Shown: in pieces, positions 1-4,762 of the stretch
Numbering within the stretch: position 1 is the stretch's first letter
Layout of the letters: each line of letters begins with the position of its first letter
Origin: Lachnospiraceae bacterium
Lineage (GTDB): Bacteria > Bacillota > Clostridia > Lachnospirales > Lachnospiraceae
Reading direction: 5' to 3'
DNA: 5,769 bases
Assembly: GCA_017446125.1 (NCBI GenBank)
Contig: JAFSRL010000271.1
Span: 1-5,769 of the forward strand
Made by a program: the position numbers and the translations under genes
Notes under the pieces: generated by a model
Told to the model about the DNA's origin: nothing
Database searches by the model: none
Seen by the model: only the letters and a program-made list of their open reading frames with translations

Positions 1-1785
1 AATCAACTCTACGTATGGAACATTGAACGTATAATCGAGTTTCAAAATATAAAGCGGTATCCTTGCGTTCTCATCCTCGTAAATGAACAGATACTCCATG
101 TGACCATGTGTCACGTATCCCGTTGAATAATACGGTCGTTCATAATTATCGTATAGCACAACATAGGAATGGTACCACGTTCCCTCAAGCCGGCTATCGA
201 AGTAAACCTCTTCCCGTTCGAGTGTCCCATCCTTCCTGTAATACCATTTTATTTCGGAAAAAGTATGGGGTTCCTCTTCCGGATCATACTTCCATTCTGT
301 CAGAATCCCCAGCGCCCGGAACTCAACAATCCTTCCCTCATCATCATAGACGCGTTCCGTCTGTTTCTTGATTATGGGCTCATAAAACGGCACTTTTTCA
401 TTATCAAATATGTCCAGGTTTCCAGATCTTCCGATGATATCTAAAATCTCCTCCCAGTAAGATGCGTCTTCTTGTTGAAGCACCGTATAACCCCCGTGAT
501 CCCCACGGACCATGCACCCTCTTTTTGTCTCTTCATCCAGATACACCTGCGTCGAGGCAAATGGTATCCGAAGTATCGGGTGCTCAATGCGGCAGTCAAT
601 AATCATCGGTTTTTTATCAAATCCGTTCTCTGCAAGGAACGCTTCAGCAGATGTATAAGACAGATATGCGCCCGCTCCCGCTCTGTCATCATATACGTAA
701 AATGGATGCAACAATTCTTCCAGCGAATCATATATCCGTCCATAGGTCTTCAGACCGGCTCCTATGATTCGGTTCTTTGTGTGTTCGCTCGCGGTACTGC
801 ACCTGAGAAGGTAAGTCCTTTCATCCCTTTCAAAAAAAACATATTCATACCCTCCCGCAAATGTGACAGAATGCATATCATCCGAGTAACGCACCCTGTC
901 TTCCCGCTCCCACCAATCACGCGTCCGGTAACACCCATACAGTTCCATTGCAGGATACGCTTCCCTGAAATACTCCGCGTATGCATCATAGCTCATCTCG
1001 GGCAATTCGGATATTTCGTAGAGCTGTAGCGCTTCCGGATTGACTGCATCACCGGACATCACCTTGTCGGCGAATGCCTCATCCGGCTTGAGAAACTCGA
1101 AAAATCCTTTCCCGGTCATCTGCTCAAACGCCTCATCCCATGCATCAAAAGCCATGGCAGAAGCGCTTAGTAATATCTCCTCCCCGCTTTCACCCGTGTA
1201 CTCCATCCGGAAGAACAAAACATCATTCCACGATTCGGATGTTTCCTCATCCCCATAGTAATAGTACAGCTCTTTTAACTCCCTCTGCGAAAAATCTCTC
1301 TCAACCGTGTATTCGGTGAAGCTGACCGTACTAATACTGTCATGTACTCTGCAATGCACCAGACAGTTATCCCTCAAAAACAGGGGCGTGGTATATGGTG
1401 GTTCACCGAAATAATCGTAAATTACTTCCGTGCCATCACGTGACACTGTCAGTACCAGCAGAACTCTTTTTTGTGTAAACACACCATAGTCGAATAATGA
1501 CGGGGCTGTCCCGGACAAGATCAGTTCCTCTATCCCATCCCTGTTAAGGTCCCGGACTGTCCATTCACCACCGGCAGATTCTGCCGCCAGTGCAATATCG
1601 TTCAGAAGCTCCTCCCCGGCATCTTTAATAACGGAATAATCCCCGTCCATGATCTGCTGATATGCCAGAATCTGTACATCCCCACTATCGTACTCCGGCA
1701 CATCAGATGCAGGCTGCTGCATCCTCATCCCGGCGCAACCGGAAACGGAAATCATCAACAGTACAAGCATAATCAGAATACGCAT
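1..1785 (-). CDS. Large secreted lipoprotein of unknown function, 3' end outside the window (595 codons visible)
   Basis: The frame starts at ATG (1785-1783) and stays open to base 1 with no stop; I checked it triplet by triplet. The N-terminus (MRILIMLVLLMISVSGC) is a short lipoprotein signal peptide with lipobox V-S-G-C and acylated Cys17, so the protein should be anchored on the outer face of the membrane. Residues 79-90 (DLNRDGIEELIL) match the DxNxDGxxEL calcium-loop pattern of FG-GAP/VCBS-like and dockerin-like repeats; I see only one copy. The rest is rich in Tyr, Asp, Glu and Trp and looks like beta-strand repeats. Residues about 479-575 (YDDEGRIVE, YYRKDGTLE, YDNYERPYY) resemble loose YD/YwqK-like hairpins, a weak resemblance. 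No catalytic motif is recognised. The start is fixed by GGAGGTGA six bases upstream. The gene lies six bases after the MATE stop, so it is probably co-translated. Codon choice (many TAT, GAT, GAA, ATA) appears less GC-rich at third positions than in its neighbours. Confidence 0.9.
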   Translation of the reverse strand, partial: MRILIMLVLLMISVSGCAGMRMQQPASDVPEYDSGDVQILAYQQIMDGDYSVIKDAGEELLNDIALAAESAGGEWTVRDLNRDGIEELILSGTAPSLFDYGVFTQKRVLLVLTVSRDGTEVIYDYFGEPPYTTPLFLRDNCLVHCRVHDSISTVSFTEYTVERDFSQRELKELYYYYGDEETSESWNDVLFFRMEYTGESGEEILLSASAMAFDAWDEAFEQMTGKGFFEFLKPDEAFADKVMSGDAVNPEALQLYEISELPEMSYDAYAEYFREAYPAMELYGCYRTRDWWEREDRVRYSDDMHSVTFAGGYEYVFFERDERTYLLRCSTASEHTKNRIIGAGLKTYGRIYDSLEELLHPFYVYDDRAGAGAYLSYTSAEAFLAENGFDKKPMIIDCRIEHPILRIPFASTQVYLDEETKRGCMVRGDHGGYTVLQQEDASYWEEILDIIGRSGNLDIFDNEKVPFYEPIIKKQTERVYDDEGRIVEFRALGILTEWKYDPEEEPHTFSEIKWYYRKDGTLEREEVYFDSRLEGTWYHSYVVLYDNYERPYYSTGYVTHGHMEYLFIYEDENARIPLYILKLDYTFNVPYVELI

Positions 1786-1791
1786 CGATTG

Positions 1792-1799
1792 TCACCTCC
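1792..1799 (-). promoter_or_regulatory. Ribosome binding site of the lipoprotein gene, embedded in the MATE stop
   Basis: On the minus strand the bases read GGAGGTGA, a full match to the anti-Shine-Dalgarno end of 16S rRNA. They lie six bases before the ATG at 1785. The same bases make up part of the last Arg codons and the TGA stop of the MATE gene. Ribosomes finishing the MATE protein would therefore stand exactly on this site, which points to translational coupling. Confidence 0.85.
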
Positions 1800-3099
1800 G
1801 GTCTCTTAAATACACCACCAGCAACAGCAGCGCCTTGCACACGTTGTCCGCAATCATGCAGTACCACACCTCACGCAGCGTAAATCCCCAAAACGTTGTG
1901 CCCAGGAAGGTAAAGAGGATGCGCACAAGCCACATGGAGCCGGTCTCTACAAAGAACACGCCGCGCGTTTTTCCCTTTCCGTAAAAGATGCCCTCTAAGA
2001 CGATCATCAACCCGAAGAACGGCTCCGTAAAGGCGATCATCCGTAACATCCCGCTGCCCAGCGTCTGCACCGCTTCGACCGGCGTGAAAATCCTCATTAA
2101 AAACGACGACAAAACAAATAGCGCAACACCGCTGACAAACATCATGAGCAGCGTAATCGCGATGCTTAAGTGCTCCGTGATCTTTAGCTTGCGCGCATCC
2201 TTCTCTCCCACGGCGTTGCCGATGAGGGAAGAGGTCGCTGTGCGGAAGCCGTAGCCCGGGATGTAAAAGAGCTCCTCCGCCGTGACCGCGATCGAGTGTG
2301 CCGCAAAGACCGTCGTCCCCATGTGCGATACCATGCTCGCGAAAAACACATACCCTAAGCACGACGCGACGCCGGTTCCCAAGGCGGGCAAAGAGATTTC
2401 CGTATACTGCTTAAGGGAAGACATGTCCGGTCGTAAGTCGCGCGTCGTAAAGCGCAGCGCATTCTTTTGCCGCGCGGCAAACAGCATTGCAATCCCCGCA
2501 AGCGAATACGAAACCGCCGTCGCGATTGCGGCGCCGTTTACATGCAACGCCATCCTGTAGATCAACAGATAATTCAGGATGACGTTTAGCACGTTCGCGC
2601 ACAGGTTGATGCGCATGGGCGTGCGGGTATCCTTCACCGCGCGGATGGCGCTTCCGAAGACATAGCCGAAGGTCCGGAATACCAAAGAAAGACTCACGAT
2701 AAAAAAGTAGGAAGATGCCGGTCCCTGAACCTGTTCCTCCGCACCCATCCAGACAGGAATGTGCGGCGAGAGCAAAAGACAACTCACCATCACGATGCTT
2801 CCAATCACAAGCGAAAGCAATGCGTTCAATCCCGCATAGCGACGCATCCGTTCTTCGTCCCCCTCGCCGTTCGCTCTTGCGATGAGTGCCAGCGTCCCCG
2901 TCGAAATCGCAAACGGAATCGTGCTGACCAGCCAGTTGACGGTCGTCGTCGTGGAAACGGCTGCCGTTGCCTCTTCGCCTAAGCGTCCCACCATCGCGGT
3001 GTCGACGTACTGCATGAGCGTCGACATGATGTGCTCGATAACGGTCGGAATCGAGAGCAATACGAGCGATTTAAAAATATCCTTTCGCGTGACGTTCAA
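1792..3099 (-). CDS. MATE family efflux transporter (NorM/DinF-type multidrug and toxin extrusion)
   Basis: The 435-residue product is close to the usual 440-460 length of MATE antiporters, which export cationic drugs or metabolites in exchange for Na+ or H+. Hydrophobic segments throughout fit about 12 membrane helices in two homologous halves (about 10-210 and 230-430). Family signatures are YVDTAMVGRLG at 31-41, the loop AIRAVKDTRTPM at 151-162, GAAIATAVSY at 189-198, and the second-half FAAHSIAV...PGYGF at 265-285. Lys156 sits where many relatives have Gly (xGDTRTP), a minor difference. The start is TTG at 3099-3097, overlapping the permease stop as TTGA. A GGAGAG Shine-Dalgarno at 3106-3111, six bases upstream, supports it, and no ATG near the N-terminus would keep the first helix intact. 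The substrate cannot be told from sequence. It occupies the slot where an amino acid ABC operon usually has its ATPase gene. Confidence 0.93.
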   Translation of the reverse strand: MNVTRKDIFKSLVLLSIPTVIEHIMSTLMQYVDTAMVGRLGEEATAAVSTTTTVNWLVSTIPFAISTGTLALIARANGEGDEERMRRYAGLNALLSLVIGSIVMVSCLLLSPHIPVWMGAEEQVQGPASSYFFIVSLSLVFRTFGYVFGSAIRAVKDTRTPMRINLCANVLNVILNYLLIYRMALHVNGAAIATAVSYSLAGIAMLFAARQKNALRFTTRDLRPDMSSLKQYTEISLPALGTGVASCLGYVFFASMVSHMGTTVFAAHSIAVTAEELFYIPGYGFRTATSSLIGNAVGEKDARKLKITEHLSIAITLLMMFVSGVALFVLSSFLMRIFTPVEAVQTLGSGMLRMIAFTEPFFGLMIVLEGIFYGKGKTRGVFFVETGSMWLVRILFTFLGTTFWGFTLREVWYCMIADNVCKALLLLVVYLRDRR

Positions 3100-3758
3100 T
3101 ACCCTCTCTCCAGACGCTTTTCCGCCGCGCGCTGGATGTAGGTCAGCACCGTGCAGAAGATGAGATAGATAAATCCGGCCTCAAGGTACAGCCAGAAGTA
3201 ATCATAGGTTCTTGCGGCAATCCGCTGCGCCGTCGCTAAAATCTCCACAATCGCAATGCTGTAAGCAAGCGACGTGTCCTTCACCAGACCGATGAGGGAA
3301 TTCGACAAGGGCGGAAAGGCCGTACGGAACGCCTGCGGCAACACAACATACCGCATCGCCTGAAAGAAATTCATCCCGAGGCTGTAGGCGGCATCCAACT
3401 GCCCCCTGTTCACCGACTCAATCGCTGCGCGGATGGTCTCCGAGCAGTACGCCCCGACGCTTAGGGAAAAGACGATGATTGCACTCGGAAAGGGATCCAA
3501 CACAATCCCAATCGAGGGCAGGCCGAAATAGACCACGAAGAGCTGAACAATCATGGGCGTGCCCCGGATGATCCAGACATAAAACCGGACGAATTGTTTC
3601 GCGACCGGAATATTCGCCACATTGATCAACGCGACGATGAGCGCAATGATGATGCCAATGGTAAAAGAGATCACGGTGAGCGGTATCGTCACCATGATCC
3701 CCGGGATTAACAATTTGAAGAAAGAATCCGCCAGCTCCTGTAAGATTCTGCCGTCCAT
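3096..3758 (-). CDS. Polar amino acid ABC transporter permease (HisM/GlnP/TcyB family)
   Basis: The 220-residue inner-membrane protein has the normal size for a His/Glu/Gln/Arg/opine-family permease. It should form the translocation channel as a homodimer, or with a partner encoded elsewhere. Visible hallmarks are the conserved stretch IRGTPMIVQLFVVYFGLP at 64-81 and the EAA loop around 119-150 (GQLDAAYSLGM then VVLPQAFRTAFPP). The EAA loop is the docking site for the ATP-binding subunit. Hydrophobic segments lie at about 17-48, 62-82, 91-107, 152-172 and 188-207. ATG at 3758 is preceded by TAAGGAGG. The gene starts 17 bases after the binding-protein stop and ends overlapping the MATE start, so it is the middle gene of an operon. 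The conserved EAA loop implies that it still works with an ATPase, although none is encoded in the window. The family is clear; the exact substrate is not. Confidence 0.95.
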   Translation of the reverse strand: MDGRILQELADSFFKLLIPGIMVTIPLTVISFTIGIIIALIVALINVANIPVAKQFVRFYVWIIRGTPMIVQLFVVYFGLPSIGIVLDPFPSAIIVFSLSVGAYCSETIRAAIESVNRGQLDAAYSLGMNFFQAMRYVVLPQAFRTAFPPLSNSLIGLVKDTSLAYSIAIVEILATAQRIAARTYDYFWLYLEAGFIYLIFCTVLTYIQRAAEKRLERGY

Positions 3759-3762
3759 GCCC

Positions 3763-3769
3763 CCTCCTT
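3763..3769 (-). promoter_or_regulatory. Ribosome binding site of the permease gene
   Basis: The minus strand reads AAGGAGG, four bases before the ATG at 3758. The site lies inside the 17-base gap after the binding-protein stop codon (3776-3778). It is a strong match with slightly short spacing, and it confirms this ATG as the start. Confidence 0.75.
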
Positions 3770-3775
3770 ACGTCT

Positions 3776-4612
3776 TTATTCTTCTTTCGTTAAATCAATT
3801 CCGTTGAAGTATTTTTTTGAGATTTCGGAGAGCTCCCCGCTTGCCTGTGCGGCATCAAGCGCCTCGTTCAATGCCTGCAAAAGATCCTCATTGCCCTTCA
3901 GCACGGGGATGTAGGAGCTTGCCTCCGGTTCCGCGTACGCAACAATCTTGACATCCGTTTCCGGATGCTCCTTCATGTAATCGTTAAAGGCGGTCTCGTA
4001 GTTTAAGGTGCAGTCCGCACGACCGTCCAAAACCTCGGAGATGGAATCCGCCATCGCGCTCACGGCATGCAGCTTAGCGCCGTACTCTTCCGCCATCTGG
4101 CCGAAGATGGAGCTGACTTCGTTCGCGGCAACGTGACCCTCCAAATCTTCAAAGGACGTGATGTCCGTGTTGTCGCCGCGAACCAAAATGCAGCGTCTCG
4201 AGAACGCATAAGGATCCGTGAAATCATACTTCTGAGCACGCTCCTCCGTATAGCCCACTTCGTTGATGACCGTATCGATCTGTCCGGCATCCATCGCTGC
4301 AAAGAGGCTGCCCCACTCGGTTTCCAAATACTCCACCTCGACGCCCATGTGTTTTGCGATGACCGCTGCGACCTCGACATCGAACCCGACGAGGTTGCCG
4401 TCCTCATCGTGGAAGCTGTTCGGGGAATACGTCCCCTCCGTTCCCACAATCAGCTTGCCGCGCTCTTTGATCTCTTCCAAGCGCGTCTTCTCCCCCGCAC
4501 CGGCAGGCGTCGTATTTCCCGCGCCGTTTGAAGCACCGCCGCCGCAGGCGGTGAGCAGTGCGGTGGTGAGTACCGCTGCAAGTATTTTGATTTTTCTTTT
4601 ATTATTCTTCAC
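3776..4612 (-). CDS. Amino acid ABC transporter substrate-binding lipoprotein (family 3, cystine/polar amino acid type)
   Basis: The 278-residue protein captures an amino acid outside the membrane and delivers it to the permease encoded next. It starts at GTG (4612-4610), eight bases after GAGGAGG. An in-frame TTG at 4639 would only add nine residues ahead of this site. A basic N-terminus and hydrophobic stretch lead to lipobox L-T-A-C with acylated Cys23, then a Gly/Ala/Asn/Thr-rich linker. The family 3 fold follows: KLIVGTEGTYSPNSF (53-67), GNLVGFDVEVA (72-82), and TEERAQKYDFTDPY (122-135), where Arg125 is the expected ligand-carboxylate contact. GRADCTLNYE (197-206) is the second-lobe ligand region. 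The GTEGTY, GFDVEV and TLN...DYMKEHP wording resembles cystine or general polar amino acid receptors of Clostridia, so cystine is a reasonable guess rather than a finding. Asn65 in TYSPNSF, where an aromatic residue is common, may alter specificity. Confidence 0.93.
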   Translation of the reverse strand: MKNNKRKIKILAAVLTTALLTACGGGASNGAGNTTPAGAGEKTRLEEIKERGKLIVGTEGTYSPNSFHDEDGNLVGFDVEVAAVIAKHMGVEVEYLETEWGSLFAAMDAGQIDTVINEVGYTEERAQKYDFTDPYAFSRRCILVRGDNTDITSFEDLEGHVAANEVSSIFGQMAEEYGAKLHAVSAMADSISEVLDGRADCTLNYETAFNDYMKEHPETDVKIVAYAEPEASSYIPVLKGNEDLLQALNEALDAAQASGELSEISKKYFNGIDLTKEE

Positions 4613-4620
4613 AGTGTTTC

Positions 4621-4627
4621 CCTCCTC
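4621..4627 (-). promoter_or_regulatory. Ribosome binding site of the binding-protein gene
   Basis: The minus strand reads GAGGAGG, eight bases before the GTG at 4612. This decides the start in favour of the GTG over the upstream in-frame TTG at 4639, which lies inside a palindrome and has no such site. Only two bases separate this site from the palindrome at 4630-4662. Confidence 0.8.
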
Positions 4628-4629
4628 TG

Positions 4630-4662
4630 AATGAGTCAAGGGGACAGGTACATTGACTCATT
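4630..4662. repeat. Palindromic repeat unit 1 (stem AATGAGTCA, core GGGACAGGT)
   Basis: AATGAGTCA at 4630-4638 pairs perfectly with TGACTCATT at 4654-4662. The 15-base interior contains GGGGACAGGTAC. Units 2 and 3 have the same interior core but a different stem (GGTGACA/TGTCACC). The conserved part is therefore the loop and the pairing, while the stem bases differ. It lies just upstream of the binding-protein ribosome binding site. Short palindromes with a GGGAC-GGT core recur, to my recollection, between genes in many Clostridia, where REP-associated Y1 transposases are a plausible mobiliser. No transposase gene is present here. Confidence 0.75.
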
Positions 4663-4688
4663 TTACATTCTACATTTATCGGACACAA
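4660..4688 (-). promoter_or_regulatory. Candidate sigma-A-type promoter for the binding protein-permease-MATE-lipoprotein operon
   Basis: Read on the minus strand, TTGTGT (4688-4683) and TAAAAT (4665-4660) are separated by exactly 17 bases. The -10 matches the consensus at five of six positions, the -35 at about three. Transcription would begin near 4653, giving a leader of about 40 bases before the GTG at 4612. The -10 overlaps the right arm of repeat unit 1 and the -35 overlaps the left arm of unit 2. The repeats may therefore have created or remodelled the promoter. The call rests on a motif match only. Confidence 0.4.
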
Positions 4689-4723
4689 GGTGACAAAAGG
4701 GACAGGTCCATAATGTCACCTTG
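4686..4723. repeat. Palindromic repeat unit 2 (stem CAAGGTGACA, core GGGACAGGTCC)
   Basis: CAAGGTGACA at 4686-4695 pairs perfectly over ten bases with TGTCACCTTG at 4714-4723. The 18-base interior contains AAGGGACAGGTCCA, whose GGAC-AG-GTCC centre is itself self-complementary. The unit shares its core with unit 1 and nearly its whole length with unit 3 in the opposite direction. It lies entirely between genes. Confidence 0.8.
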
Positions 4724-4762
4724 GGAAGCTGGTGACATTTGGACCTGTCCCTTATTGTCACC
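4689..4762. repeat. Large inverted repeat formed by units 2 and 3 (32-base arms, 10-base spacer)
   Basis: The 32 bases at 4689-4720 are nearly the reverse complement of the 32 bases at 4731-4762. The match is complete except for one-base shifts in the A/T runs on either side of the core. The spacer is TTGGGAAGCT. In a transcript from the PLP enzyme gene this could fold into one long hairpin or into two separate small ones. No T-rich tract follows on the minus strand, so it is not a classical intrinsic terminator, though it could protect mRNA ends. Head-to-head pairs of this kind are typical of REP/MITE-like elements. Confidence 0.75.
4731..4762. repeat. Palindromic repeat unit 3 (inverted copy; supplies the stop codon of the PLP enzyme)
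   Basis: GGTGACA at 4731-4737 pairs with TGTCACC at 4756-4762. The interior carries the core in reverse orientation (GGACCTGTCCC). On the minus strand the outer arm reads GGTGACA, and its TGA (4760-4758) is the stop codon of the PLP enzyme. The repeat therefore overlaps the last two codons of that gene. Confidence 0.8.

Noticed and set aside
832..839. Run of eight A (T8 on the coding strand) in the lipoprotein gene as a slippage or phase-variation site
   Set aside because: The frame is intact across the run. Single runs of eight occur by chance, and nothing else indicates switching.
472..1029. Plus-strand open frame of 185 codons, plus smaller ones at 108-371, 169-444 and 1040-1258
   Set aside because: The opposite strand carries a continuous 595-codon frame with signal peptide and ribosome binding site. 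The plus-strand products show no motif.
4067..4531. Plus-strand open frame of about 154 codons opposite the binding-protein gene (also 4263-4634)
   Set aside because: It lies wholly antisense to a well-supported gene, shows no family motif and is explained by GC-rich codon bias of the true gene.
4613..4639. Nine-codon N-terminal extension of the binding protein starting at TTG 4639
   Set aside because: The TTG lies inside a palindromic repeat without a ribosome binding site. The GTG at 4612 has GAGGAGG at eight bases and directly precedes a typical lipoprotein signal peptide.
4613..4757. Riboswitch or T-box upstream of the transporter operon
   Set aside because: The expected leader is about 40 bases, the remaining gap is filled by repeats, and no T-box or known riboswitch core is visible.
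4689..4762. Intrinsic transcription terminator after the PLP enzyme
   Set aside because: The structure is strongly palindromic, but no run of T follows the stem on the minus strand. The sequence fits a repeat pair better.
4630..4762. CRISPR-like array
   Set aside because: There are only three units, one is inverted, the stems differ, and spacing is irregular. There is no regular spacer pattern and no cas gene.
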